In this document: positions 1-7,877 of the stretch, piece after piece
How positions within the stretch are numbered: position 1 is the first letter of the stretch
Layout of the letters: every line of letters begins with the position of its first letter
From: Dictyocoela muelleri
Taxonomy: Eukaryota; Microsporidia
DNA: 14,467 bases
Assembly: GCA_016256075.1 (NCBI GenBank)
Contig: SDVU01000359.1
Span: forward strand, 1-14,467
Reading direction: 5' to 3'
The notes under the pieces: model-generated
Told to the model about the DNA's origin: nothing
Databases searched by the model: none
Seen by the model: only the letters and a program-made list of their open reading frames with translations
Program-made: the position numbers and the translations under genes

Positions 1-180
1 GCAATCAAAAACAGAAAATCACTCTTCTTAAATAAGAAGGTTGTAGGTACGTTCAACAAGATTTATAATACAAAAATTATTTGTTTTAAAAGCAATGATG
101 AATTGTTCAATTATTTTCCATTTGATGAGCCCGTGATTGAAAGTATAAAAATGAAGTTCAAGGATTTTTATGTTACTTGA
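1..180 (+). CDS. 3' end of an unidentified protein-coding gene (partial)
   Basis: Reading from the first base, 59 codons stay open and end at TGA (178-180). That is unusually long for a frame in DNA this rich in A+T. The peptide is Lys/Phe/Ile/Asn-rich and mixed in composition. It includes VVGTFNKIYNTKIICF and ends FPFDEPVIESIKMKFKDFYV, which looks like ordinary globular protein rather than low-complexity translation. The start lies upstream of the window. AATAAA follows the stop directly (181-186) and could be the poly(A) signal; stops and poly(A) signals this close together are usual in compact microsporidian genes. I do not recognise the family. The tail alone shows no catalytic motif, signal peptide or membrane segment. 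A chance open frame is possible but less likely. Confidence 0.55.
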   Translation, partial: AIKNRKSLFLNKKVVGTFNKIYNTKIICFKSNDELFNYFPFDEPVIESIKMKFKDFYVT

Positions 181-186
181 AATAAA
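181..186 (+). terminator. Candidate poly(A) signal AATAAA
   Basis: AATAAA lies immediately after the TGA stop of the partial gene. The hexamer is common by chance in this A+T-rich DNA, so only its position supports the call. Confidence 0.35.
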
Positions 187-264
187 GAGATATTTATTTT
201 ATCAATTAATTCTAATTTTGGTTGTTATTTCGAAACAGAAGAATTTTTATTTTTAGTCCTCTAG

Positions 265-303
265 AATGACTTTTATCTTTTTGTTATTCATTTAAAAGTC
301 ATT
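265..303. repeat. Short hairpin, 10-bp perfect stem
   Basis: AATGACTTTT (265-274) is the exact reverse complement of AAAAGTCATT (294-303), with a 19-base loop. It lies between the partial gene and the Merlin element. The rest of 187-476 is A/T-rich filler with no open frame or other signal that I can support. Confidence 0.45.
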
Positions 304-476
304 TTTAACATATTTTAAAATGTATAATTAAAAATAGGCGATTTTGTGCAATAATATAATTAATAAAGAATGATTCTTATATATCTTTATCAATGAGTTT
401 TGATTTTTACTATCTATGTTTTTACATCACTTAAAGTTACACGATTAGGTGTTTTTTTTATATTTTTTTTGATTAA

Positions 477-566
477 TATGTCTCGCTCGCAACGCGAGAC
501 CTATGCGCAACTGCGAGACCTTTTAATATTTAACTTTTTTTTGATTTTTTTTATATATGATTTTTA
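477..566. repeat. Left TIR of the Merlin element, outer part
   Basis: It starts with a GC-rich cluster (GTCTCGCTCGCAACGCGAGAC) and continues through CTATGCGCAACTGCGAGACC and TTTTAATATT to TATATATGATT. The reverse complement of 2126-2211 gives the same series with few differences. The match stops where E1 begins and resumes at 1084. Confidence 0.7.
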
Positions 567-611
567 TTATGTATTAATTTTTATAAATATTTAATTTTTT
601 TTTAAATTTTA

Positions 612-690
612 TGATGCATCAGGATCTGAAACCCACCAATATCTTATTAAATCAATTTGTTCTAATCTCTCGGCAAATAAACACAAAATT
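612..690 (-). other. tRNA-like segment in the left arm of E1 (degenerate)
   Basis: Read on the minus strand, this is the decayed counterpart of the right-arm segment: a D-arm-like stretch, then GGGTTTCAGATCC in place of GGGTTCGAACCC, then TGATGCATCA. It points outward, toward lower coordinates. It no longer forms a plausible tRNA and is recognised mainly by pairing with 960-1030. Confidence 0.35.
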
Positions 691-726
691 ATATACTTAC
701 CGATTTTAATAAAAATTGAGAAAAAT

Positions 727-764
727 AACAGTTTTTAATAACAGTTTTTAATAACAGTTTTTTA
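727..764 (+). repeat. Three tandem units of 13 bp (AACAGTTTTTAAT)
   Basis: AACAG starts at 727, 740 and 753, each followed by a T run. It is a small array inside the loop of E1, possibly from replication slippage. Confidence 0.6.
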
Positions 765-959
765 AAAAAAAAGTTATATAAATTTTATCAATAAAATTTT
801 TTTAGATTATTGTTAATTTTTTTATTGATCTTTATAATCAAAAAAATAAGATTTTATTTTATAAATACTTATATTTAGAAAATGTAAAGTTAAAGTTAAC
901 AATCAAAATTTTCCTTCTTAAATTTAAATTAATTATTTAAATAAATGTAATGAAAAAAT

Positions 960-1030
960 TTAGGTGTTGTGACGAATGGTAGTTAGAAAATATTAGCTTT
1001 TGTGTTGAGGGTTCGAACCCTGATGCATCA
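960..1030 (+). other. tRNA-like segment in the right arm of E1
   Basis: A D-arm-like block (GAATGGTAGTTAG, 974-986) is followed about 22 bases later by GGGTTCGAACCC (1009-1020). This has the core of a tRNA T-arm and of the RNA polymerase III B box (GGTTCGANNCC). The spacing is close to that of a tRNA. The acceptor stem does not pair and no clean anticodon arm is visible, so this is not a working tRNA gene. An A-rich stretch (AAATTTAAAAAAAAAA) follows, as in tRNA-derived SINEs. Origin from a tRNA-headed SINE is inferred. Confidence 0.42.
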
Positions 1031-1083
1031 GAAATTTAAAAAAAAAATATTTATAAAAATTAATATATAATAAAAATCGGTTA

Positions 1084-1146
1084 ATGTGCTGTTTTAGTTT
1101 GCAATTTTTGGAGTGTGTGATTTTTTTTTGCTTTTACCCTTTGATA
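1084..1146. repeat. Left TIR of the Merlin element, inner part
   Basis: ATGTGCTGTTTTAGTTTGC, then CAATTTT, a T run and GCTTTTACCC, match the reverse complement of 2058-2121 (ATGTGCGGTTTTAGTTTGC, CAATTTT, GCTTTTACCCC). It ends just before the likely transposase start. Confidence 0.72.
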
Positions 1147-1148
1147 CC

Positions 1149-1854
1149 ATGATTGAGAATTTTTATATAAATTCAAAGGATAAATTAGATGATATTATTG
1201 GACAATTATTCCGACGTGGTTGCATTCGGTGTAGGTCAAAATATAGATGGTTCAATAAGAAAAAGCATTTGACATCTTGTACATGGAAACAGTGTGGTAA
1301 AACATGTTCTATCTACAATGGTACAATTTTCACTGAAAAAGAAGAAAAAAATATTAAAAAATTGTTCATATTAGAAAAATATTTGTTAGGATCAATATTA
1401 GTAAAATTATAAGGCGGACTGGTTTTTCTAGATATAATATTTATCGATTATTAAAAAAAACTTTCTAAATTAAATATTATTGATAAGTATTATAACTCAT
1501 TCATAAAATTAGGAGGTAATTATATTATTATTGAAGTTGATGAATCGAAATTCGGTAAGAGAAAATATAATCGAGGTCATAATGTTGAGGGGGTATGGGT
1601 AATAGGTGCTGTAGAACGAAGTGAGAATAAACGAATAATATTAAAAAAATGTGATATTCGATCACAATTGAATTTAAAATCTTTCTTGACTAGATATGTA
1701 GACCAAAATTCAATTATATATTCTGATGGTGTAGAGGTTATCGTCGCATATATCAGTATTTTATTGCCAATACTGTTGTTAATCATTCTAAAGAATTTGT
1801 TGAACCTATAACTGAACAAATATTAATACTATTGAAGGTTGTTGGTAAGCTATA
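1149..1854 (+). pseudogene. Merlin (IS1016/ISXO2-like) DDE transposase, broken copy
   Basis: The N-terminal part (ATG at 1149, open to the stop ending at 1412) holds a zinc ribbon: CIRC, then about 17 residues later C-T-W-K-Q-C, then SIYNGTIF. That is the usual layout before the catalytic core in IS1595/ISXO2 and Merlin enzymes. An in-frame ATG at 1113 lies inside the TIR, so 1149 is the better start. After a frame change, a second open stretch (about 1524-1760) reads VDESKFGKRKYNRGH with the first catalytic Asp, then VEGVWVIGAVER and IIYSDG with the second Asp. A further frame change leads to VNHSKEFVEPITEQI. The family normally has HTQTIE here, with the third catalytic acid; that block is missing, and the frame ends near 1854. 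At least two frame changes plus this loss make it inactive. Family assignment is by motif, not by search. Confidence 0.78.
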
Positions 1855-2057
1855 AACAAGAGAATATCATTTTGTCATATAACTTAAAAGTTAATAGATT
1901 TATATATTTTATGTTTTATGATAAATTGAAATGAAAAAAAATATGAATTTGACACTTTAATAAAGTTAATAATTTTAAAGTATTAATTTTGTTTTATTTT
2001 CTATTTGATAATTAAATAAATATTTATTTAAATGCTCTCAATTTTTTTATTGAGTGC
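1855..2057. other. Non-coding 3' part of the Merlin element
   Basis: A/T-rich sequence between the transposase relic and the right TIR. The missing C-terminal coding block should have lain here, but no open frame resembling it is visible. Confidence 0.4.
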
Positions 2058-2211
2058 ATCATAGGGGTAAAAGCAAAAAAAAACATAGACCCTCAAAATT
2101 GCAAACTAAAACCGCACATGCTCCTAAGAATCATATATAAAAAATCAATAATTTAAAATATTAAAAGGTCTCGCAGTGTGCATAGGTCTCGCGCTGCGCG
2201 CGAGACATAAT
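2058..2211. repeat. Right TIR of the Merlin element
   Basis: It is the reverse complement of the combined left TIR (477-566 plus 1084-1146). It is uninterrupted here and so shows the state before E1 inserted. The outer end is a GC-rich self-complementary cluster (GGTCTCGCGCTGCGCGCGAG, 2185-2204). Confidence 0.72.
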
Positions 2212-2454
2212 ATTTGCTACCATCTGTCAGACATAGAATAATATTTTATAATTATTTTTACTTTTTTTTCAAAGCTGTTTTATACTTACTTTATACTTCT
2301 TATAATTTTCTATTTATTGTCTATATTTATAAATTCTTTTGTCGAGATTTTTTATTAATAAAATTTTATATTTTTTCAGTTATTTTTTACTGAATATATT
2401 TTCCGTGATTATTCAAAAAATGTCGCCTATCGTATTAAAAACATTATAAACATT
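2212..2454. other. A/T-rich spacer, nothing recognised
   Basis: No open frame of useful length, no RNA-like signal and no clear repeat on either strand. Confidence 0.5.
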
Positions 2455-2612
2455 TGAATTTGTCCCATTATTTTCCCCAGGGGGGGGTACATGGGACTGA
2501 TCTAAAATTTATTATTATTTTTATCCTTATTTTAATTTAAAAGTTATTATTTTTAACCCATGTAGGGGAAAAAAAAGGAGTTATCGCCTCGGGGGAAATA
2601 ATGGGACTTATC
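2455..2612. mobile_element. Small foldback (MITE-like) element with GTCCCATTATTT ends
   Basis: The left end GTCCCATTATTTTCCCC (2462-2478) pairs with the right end GGGGGAAATAATGGGAC (2591-2607). Further in, TACATGGG (2488-2495) pairs with CCCATGTA (2558-2565). The G/C runs stand out from the surroundings. It is about 146 bp between the outer GTCCC and GGGAC and has no coding capacity. TT flanks both ends, too short to prove a target duplication. It may be a tiny DNA-transposon derivative or a standalone hairpin. Confidence 0.6.
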
Positions 2613-3199
2613 CTAATATTTTTTATAAATGAAAACTATTTAATAATAAATTGTGTATTGGACATATTAGGGCTTATTTAGAAAAAGGTCTGCAATCAAT
2701 GACCCCTTGAATTGAAAATAAATTAGTATATTGCTCTTTTTTTATTAAATTTAATAATAACCAATTCAATCAATAATATTGTTAAAATTTCCACAAATAT
2801 ATTTTTAAATTCATCTCCTACACAATTCAAAATTATCTTTCGCTTAAAAAATATCAACTATCCTGATATCTAAATTTAAGCTTTAAACATCACTTTCTTT
2901 TTTCATTTGTACTTTTAATTGTGACAAAAAACCCTTCAAAAATTTTAGTATTTCGCATCAAGTGCTAAAAACAACACTCTGATTTACCAACTTATGCTGT
3001 AAAGCTATATTTTCGCACATAGAATGGTAGAAATCAGTAGAAACGATAAAAATTGCTTTCCACATTCATAAAAACATTATTAAAAATAACCCCCATGATA
3101 TACAATATAGAAAAATTATATCAACTTCTTGAAAAAAAAATAAATTTTTGAATTTTTGTCGGACGCAGGTATTATTCGAAAAAAAAATGAAATGTAAAA
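2613..3199. other. A/T-rich spacer before the second transposase relic
   Basis: No gene, array or inverted repeat that I can support. The left end of the second Merlin copy should lie here, but no TIR like that of the first copy is visible. Confidence 0.45.
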
Positions 3200-3965
3200 T
3201 GTAAAAATTTCATGATTTTAAGGGACAAGAAAGGAAATGAAGAACTTATATGGAGGTGTAATGCATATTAATGTAAGAAAAATGAAATTTCTATAAGAAA
3301 TGGTTCGTGTCTTTACAATGTGAAAATTCCACTAAAAAGCATTTTTAGAATTATTTATGAATGGAGCGTCAACACGCCAATAAAACAAATAAAAAAGAGA
3401 TAAATTATGGATATAAAGCAATAAATACTGTATTATGGATAATAAGGAAAAAACTGTCTCTTTTACAAAATCAAAAAAATAGGAGGTCCGGGTAGAACGT
3501 AGAATTATTTGAAATGTCAGTAATTTAACGTAAATTCTATAAGAGTAGATTTGTTGGAAAATTATGGTGCATCAGTGGGATAGATCGCGATTCTAAAGAT
3601 GTCTTTTTTGAAATTTCCCAGAAAATAGATAAGGAAACATTGAAAAAAATAATTTTAAAAAACGTATATCCAGAAACTAAATTAATATCTGATGAATGGA
3701 AAGGATATATTGGAATTAACAATCATTTCTACCAACATAAAACAATTTGTCACAAAAAAACATTTTATTGAAAAAATGATAAAAATATACATACTCAGAC
3801 AAATGAAGTAACACGGAGATGGCTGAAAAATTATATTAAATTATATTATTCGAACATAAGAAAAAATCTAAAATACTTTTTTTAGAGTATAAATTTAAAC
3901 GAAAACAAAAAATTATTTTTAAAGAGATTCTCCATATTTTTAAGATTGATAAACGTATTAAATAA
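3200..3965 (+). pseudogene. Second Merlin/ISXO2-like transposase, broken, diverged lineage
   Basis: Successive blocks match the family order. 3224-3400 reads GNEELIWRCNAY, a stop, then CKKNEISIRNGSCLYNVKIP and IIYEWSVNTPIKQI: a zinc-ribbon tail followed by the helical linker. Around 3480 comes GGPGRT, which in the family stands directly before the first catalytic Asp; the Asp itself is not readable. 3541-3829 (frame from 3541) reads CISGIDRDSKDVFFEISQKI, then LISDEWKGY with the second Asp. HKTICHKKTFY follows, then a stop, then HTQTNEVTRRWLKNYI with the third acid. After another frame change, LEYKFKRKQKIIFKEILHIF leads to a TAA ending at 3965. There are at least two in-frame stops and two frame changes. 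Its sequence is far from the copy at 1149-1854, so this is a separate, older insertion. Confidence 0.75.
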
Positions 3966-4724
3966 ATATTTGTTGTGTTTTTTTCTTTTTAATAATGTTA
4001 TATAGGGGGGGTCAAAATAATTTTTACCGTATAAACCTTTGTAACAATCTTTATTTTGCCTTAAAATAGAATTTAAAGTGAATATTATTGTCGATTTTGG
4101 ACTATTGTAAGAATGAAAAGTTGAGATTATTGTTAATTACTACTACAGCCAAAATTGTATCAATTTAATCATTATTAGTATTATTAGGTTCATTAATAAT
4201 CTCTCTTATTTAATTAACCTCTTATCTATCTCATATACTGTATTAGGAATCCATAGGTAAAGAGGCCTTTTCCATATAATTTTTGTATTCATTTCTTAAT
4301 TAATACCTTAAATACATTATTTTGACATTTATAAATTATAATTTAGATAATTATGTATATTTATTTTCTGCCATTAAAAGGTTAATGCAATGAAAAAAAA
4401 CATCAAAATTCCCATTTCTGTATTCTTTATACCTTGACTGAATTAACAACACTTACTAGAACATCAGCATTTTTTTCATTATAAATTTAAAATTGTTTGA
4501 AATATTGTGCCATCACATTTAAACATCTTTTTATTGCTGACAATATTTTAAAATCTTTTAATAATTCAATAATCTCATGATTTCAAAAATATTTTATCTG
4601 TTAATTTTAATTTCATATGGGTCGTTAATTGAATTTTAACAAAAAATTGCTTTTGTTTTAGGTTGGGTTCGTTTCACATTTTGTAAAAAATGGATCGTTT
4701 TACAAAATATAAAAATGAGTTAAA
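3966..4724. other. A/T-rich spacer, nothing recognised
   Basis: No convincing open frame on either strand. A GGGGGGG run at 4003-4009 and an A/T-rich body are all that stands out. It may hold the right end of the second Merlin copy and old repeat debris. Confidence 0.45.
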
Positions 4725-5025
4725 ATCAGTAAAAATGTTTATAATTCTAATTTCTAGTTGAAATTATGGGCTATTTGCCTAAGTTATCATCGATTTAAAA
4801 GTACTATGGGTGTATATCTCTTTTTTAGAAATTTTATTAAAGATGTTATTAAGATAACCTCTTTATATAAAAACATGAATATCCATGTCTAGATAATGAG
4901 ATTATCATTTTTGAAGATTCTCTAAAAAAGCTGATAACACCCATGGTAATTTCTAAAGCATCATATAAATAAGCAAAAGGCACCGAATTTCTCTGTAATT
5001 TAGAATTATAAACATTTTTGGTGCT
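4725..5025. repeat. Old imperfect foldback, arms about 130 bp
   Basis: AAAAATGTTTATAATTCTAA (4731-4750) pairs with the reverse complement of 5001-5020 (nearly perfect at the outer ends). Inward, CTATGGGTGT pairs with ACACCCATGG, CTTTTTTAGA with TCTAAAAAAG, and GTTATTAAGATAACC lies near the axis (about 4875). Pairing is patchy throughout, so this is an older palindrome than E2. It has no coding capacity and no tRNA-like block. Confidence 0.55.
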
Positions 5026-5143
5026 GTGTACCTTACCGTACCCTAAATTAACGCCTAAAATGAAAAAAAAAATAAAAATATGTTTTTGAAAAGAGATTGA
5101 GATTTTATTAGCGGAAAATACTTTTTGAAAAAATATGATATAA

Positions 5144-5179
5144 AATTTCTATTTCGGAACATTCACGGAATAGAAATTT
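5144..5179. repeat. Hairpin, about 13-bp stem
   Basis: AATTTCTATTTCGG (5144-5157) pairs with CGGAATAGAAATTT (5166-5179) around an 8-base loop. It lies in the spacer between the old foldback and the retroelement fossil. 5026-5424 otherwise shows nothing that I can name. Confidence 0.45.
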
Positions 5180-5424
5180 TTAATTATATTAACGCAACTA
5201 TGATAATATAAATTATCAAAAACACCTTTAATGTAACAATCTTTATTTATTTTATGGTTACTCTCTCACATTGCCATATGTCTCTTAAAATTCTAACAAC
5301 TTAAATAGTTTTATCTAAATATACGTTTCAAAATAGACATATCAAAATAATACACTTAATTCGAAATAATAAAATCTAACCATTTGACCTCATGAAACCT
5401 AAAAAAAACAATGTTATACCAGTT

Positions 5425-6745
5425 ACCACATTCTTACATCCCAATATTTAATGTCAGGAATATGAATCCAACCATTATATTTTTACATTTTATACCAAAT
5501 TCCCTTTTGTCTGATGTCTGTGATTTTTCTACGACCTAAAAATCTTATATCCAATTTTCATCCTTTAAAGTTTATAATGTAAACCTTTGAATTTAATTCT
5601 AATGGTTTTTTATTTTAATGAATTTTTAATCGACTATATCTTTTAAACCTAAAAATTCTCTCACCTGGATCTAATGTGTAAAACCCATTAACTATATCCA
5701 TATGAATGGCTTTAATTATTCTTCTATAGTTATAATTGAATTAGTCATGAATATACTGAGAAATATTTGTAATTGATTTGCCCTTAAAAATACTCAGGAT
5801 TTCACTTCTATGTTAATTTATACTTTCCCTTATATTACTACTCGGATGATAAATTTGGGATCTGACTGGCCGAATTTTATTTTTAAATAAAAATGAAACG
5901 AATATATTGCTAATATGAGGTTTTCCATTTTCACTTAAAAATGCTCTTGGCATTCCAAACCTTACTGTCTATTCTTTAATTTCTTTAACTAATACGTCAC
6001 ACCAGTTATAGAATATGCAAATATAACTCTTGAGAATCGTGAACAAACATCGGTAATAATTAGAAAGTATCCTTTATACTTATCACATTCTCTATCATGC
6101 TTGTAATGTATTAATGAAAAAGGTGAATTTATGCCAGTATATAATTTATCTCCTAGTGAAAATGCTATAATATTTAAAAATTTCAATTTTGTAAGGCTTT
6201 CCTTTTGAATAGAATGCAAATTTCCCAATGATTAATTAAATTTCTTATTGTTAATTTCATTTTTGGGATAAAAAAGACTTTTTAAATTTCCATACATTAT
6301 TGATATTCCTGGATGAACGCAAAAATTATGTATAAAACTGAAAAATTAACCATAAAGAAAAGTTTTAACTATATATATTTCTTGTATATTTCTACTTAAT
6401 TTTCCATAACATCCTTGTCTAAAATTTTTTAATATAATGTTAAAATGTGATATGTGTGGATTTTTATCAATAATTAGACATCTGGATAACGCATATGTGT
6501 TATTATTATTTTCTTCGATCGTCAAAATATTTATGTTAAATTCATTGAGTTAAAATTTTCATCCATAAAATCTTCTAATCTTTATTTTAGATTCATACAT
6601 ACAATTTTTACTATCAGTTATAACTTCTACATAAAAAACGTGAATTATATTTCGGTAATGATTTAATGATTTCACTATAGCCAAAATTCTTTCGCGACAA
6701 TACTATAATTTCTTTTTGATCTATACAACTTCTTACTGTAATATT
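5425..6745 (-). mobile_element. Ty3/gypsy-type LTR retrotransposon fossil (RNase H to integrase part)
   Basis: Read on the minus strand from 6745 to 5425, the parts come in the Pol order of Ty3/gypsy elements. An RNase H C-terminal block is near 6700-6580 (LAIVKSLNHYRN and VITDSKN). The integrase zinc-binding region follows near 6310-6250 (HPGISIMYGNLKSLFY). The integrase catalytic core is near 6210-5820 (YFLIITDVCSRFSRV, later GMPRAFLSENGKPHISNIF and YHPSSN). An integrase C-terminal segment runs down to about 5425 (GIWYKM, HIPDIKYW). RNase H ahead of integrase favours Ty3/gypsy over a Polinton, whose integrase stands without RNase H. The fossil is broken in many places (about ten or more) and clearly old. 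No LTR, gag, protease or reverse transcriptase could be recognised. The upstream side stops where E2 begins, so E2 may have inserted into it or may mark a deletion edge. Confidence 0.72.
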
Positions 6746-6784
6746 TCGCGCGCCCAGCGCGCGACATTTTAAAAAATAATTTAA

Positions 6785-6850
6785 AAATGGAAATGGTGAA
6801 ATCGAACCTTGGTAATCATGCTAACAACTAAACATTATACACACTTGACG
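6785..6850 (-). other. tRNA-like segment in the left arm of E2
   Basis: On the minus strand, TTTAGTTGTTAGCATGATTA resembles a tRNA D-arm. Two bases after it, ACC and AAGGTTCGATTTCACC give a B-box/T-arm core (complement of 6795-6808). TTTTT follows soon after (CATTTTTAAAT), which could stop RNA polymerase III. The D- and T-arm-like blocks nearly touch, so the anticodon arm is missing and this is not a functional tRNA gene. Confidence 0.42.
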
Positions 6851-7257
6851 AAATTATTCAAGTTTAAAAAAATAATTAATTTAAATATTTTTTAGCGATT
6901 TAAATTCATGTCCTATTTAATTTTAAAAAAATTACAAATATGAATCAGTACAATCTTATGTAATATCAAAGAAAAATATCGAATAATAGGATAATGTAAT
7001 CTAAGGAAATGTAACTTGAAATTTGTGCCATATAAAAAGTCTAAAAACGAAATATCTATAAAATATTTTTGCTAATAATAAATCCTAGAAAATTTTATAT
7101 AAATTAAATTTTTTATTTTATACTATCAAAAATTAACAAATATGGTAAAAAAATTAAATACATGAAAATTATTCTGATTTATACTTACCAAAAAATTTCG
7201 GGGTGTTTTGTGTTTTTTTCTCATTTTTTGGGGTTCCTAATCTTTGGAGTATCCAAA

Positions 7258-7545
7258 ATTGGGTGCTTACCGGGCCACCAGCCCCCTCTAAAAAGGGACC
7301 ATTCCTATGAGCATACAACATGATTCTTATTTTAAATAAACTCAAAATCACGAGATCTTTCTAAATATGAAGAATTATATAATAAGAAGATTTTATGGAG
7401 GGTTTCTATAAAATCTTCTTATGATATAATTCTTCATATTTAGAAAGATCTCGTGATTTTGAGCTTATTTCAAATAAGAATCGTGTTGTATGCTTATAGG
7501 AATGGAACCTTTTTAGAGGAGGCTGGTGGCCCGGTAATAACCTAA
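7258..7545. repeat. Inner near-perfect inverted repeat of E2
   Basis: 7260-7396 and 7408-7545 are reverse complements with about 94 % identity by hand count, separated by GGAGGGTTTCT. Shared landmarks are ATAAAATCTTCTTA, AGAAAGATCTCGTGATTTTG, TTGTATGCT and GGCTGGTGGCCCGGTAA. Transcription across it would give a ~137-bp double-stranded RNA hairpin. Confidence 0.85.
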
Positions 7546-7724
7546 AATTGTTTATGAAAAATAAAATAAAATAAATATAAACATGTAACGATAAAAAAAT
7601 TAAATTTAAAAATATTTTTGTTTAGCTCCAAAAATGTATGGCAAATTGATATTTATTCATAATTTTAATTTTAAAATTGATTCATTAAAAATCAAAATAT
7701 TTAAATTAATTATTTTTTTAATCA

Positions 7725-7805
7725 TGAATCATTTCGTCAAGTGTGTATGATTTTAGTTGTTAGCATGATTACCGAAATTCGATTTCACCAGATGCCCTTT
7801 TTAAA
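7725..7805 (+). other. tRNA-like segment in the right arm of E2
   Basis: TTTTAGTTGTTAGCATGATT (7751-7770) is followed by ACCGAAATTCGATTTCACCA (7771-7790), ending in CCA, then GATGCCC and TTTTT. It mirrors the left-arm copy and points outward. The B-box-like core is AATTCGATTTC here, against GGTTCGATTTC in the left arm. Confidence 0.4.
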
Positions 7806-7827
7806 TTGTTTTTTAAAATTTCGCGTG

Positions 7828-7877
7828 CTAGGCACATGTCGCGCGCAAACAGCGCTACCTGCGCCAACAGCGCGATT
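7828..7877. repeat. GC-rich cluster at the right end of E2
   Basis: TTTCGCGTGCTAGGCACATG, then TCGCGCGCAAACAGCGC, TACCTGCGCC and AACAGCGCG form a ~50-base run of CGCG/GCGC words in A/T-rich DNA. The left-end counterpart is the simple palindrome TCGCGCGCCCAGCGCGCGA at 6747-6765. Confidence 0.6.

Larger units (their letters stand above)
562..1083. mobile_element. E1: palindromic foldback element inserted in the Merlin left TIR
   Basis: The first ~65 bases (ATTTTTATTATGTATTAATT onward, to the TGATGCATCAGG at 613-624) match the reverse complement of the last ~65 bases (1020-1083). Both ends contain TTTTTATAAATAT, a run of T (or A), AAATTT and TGATGCATCAGG. Weaker pairing continues inward to about 690 and 958, giving arms of ~125 bp. 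The right Merlin TIR shows the uninterrupted state, which marks 562-1083 as an insertion. Each arm carries a tRNA-like segment described separately. The middle (about 690-957) is A/T filler with a three-unit 13-bp repeat. There is no coding potential, so this is a non-autonomous element or an inverted pair of short retroelements. Confidence 0.68.
477..2211. mobile_element. Decayed Merlin-type DNA transposon, interrupted by E1
   Basis: The parts in order are: outer left TIR (477-566), an inserted palindromic element E1 (562-1083), inner left TIR (1084-1146), a transposase pseudogene (1149-1854) and the right TIR (2058-2211). Removing E1 leaves a left TIR of about 150 bp that pairs along its length with the right TIR. 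Long TIRs around a single ISXO2/IS1016-like transposase are typical of eukaryotic Merlin elements. No 8-9-bp target duplication can be read at the outer edges (left flank ttgattaat, right flank aatatttgc). The element is therefore old, or its true end lies slightly elsewhere. The transposase is broken, so the copy could not move by itself. Confidence 0.72.
6747..7865. mobile_element. E2: palindromic foldback element with outward tRNA-like segments
   Basis: The outer arms (6747-6893 and about 7695-7845) are inverted copies: a GC-rich end, ATTTTAAAAAATAATTTAAA, then GGTGAAATCGAA, GGTAATCATGCTAACAACTA, ACACACTTGACGAAAT and AAAAAAATAATTAATTTAAA. The inner arms (about 7260-7396 and 7408-7545) are a much better inverted pair, with only some eight differences in ~137 bases around an 11-base spacer. 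Between inner and outer arms the left side is ~200 bp longer, so one side has gained or lost sequence. It encodes nothing; a 60-codon minus-strand frame at 7169-7351 is an accident of the arm. It adjoins the Ty3/gypsy fossil on its left. Confidence 0.72.

Noticed and set aside
400-594. 64-codon plus-strand frame beginning inside the A/T-rich left flank
   Set aside because: It runs through the Merlin TIR and T-rich DNA and reads as Phe/Ile/Leu low complexity. It has no homologue-like features.
1009-1020. Functional tRNA gene around GGGTTCGAACCC
   Set aside because: The T-arm core is excellent, but no acceptor or anticodon stem can be drawn; it is kept only as a tRNA-like segment.
4031-5250. 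Shared TGTAACAATCTTTATTT at 4043 and 5231 as remains of LTRs around the retroelement fossil
   Set aside because: A single 17-base A/T-rich match is expected by chance in a window of this size, and the flanks do not align.
5989-6228. 79-codon minus-strand frame as an independent host gene
   Set aside because: Its sequence is integrase core and is part of the Ty3/gypsy-type fossil.
7169-7351. 60-codon minus-strand frame in E2
   Set aside because: It lies mostly in a palindrome arm. The inverted partner arm does not preserve the frame, and there is no protein-like motif.
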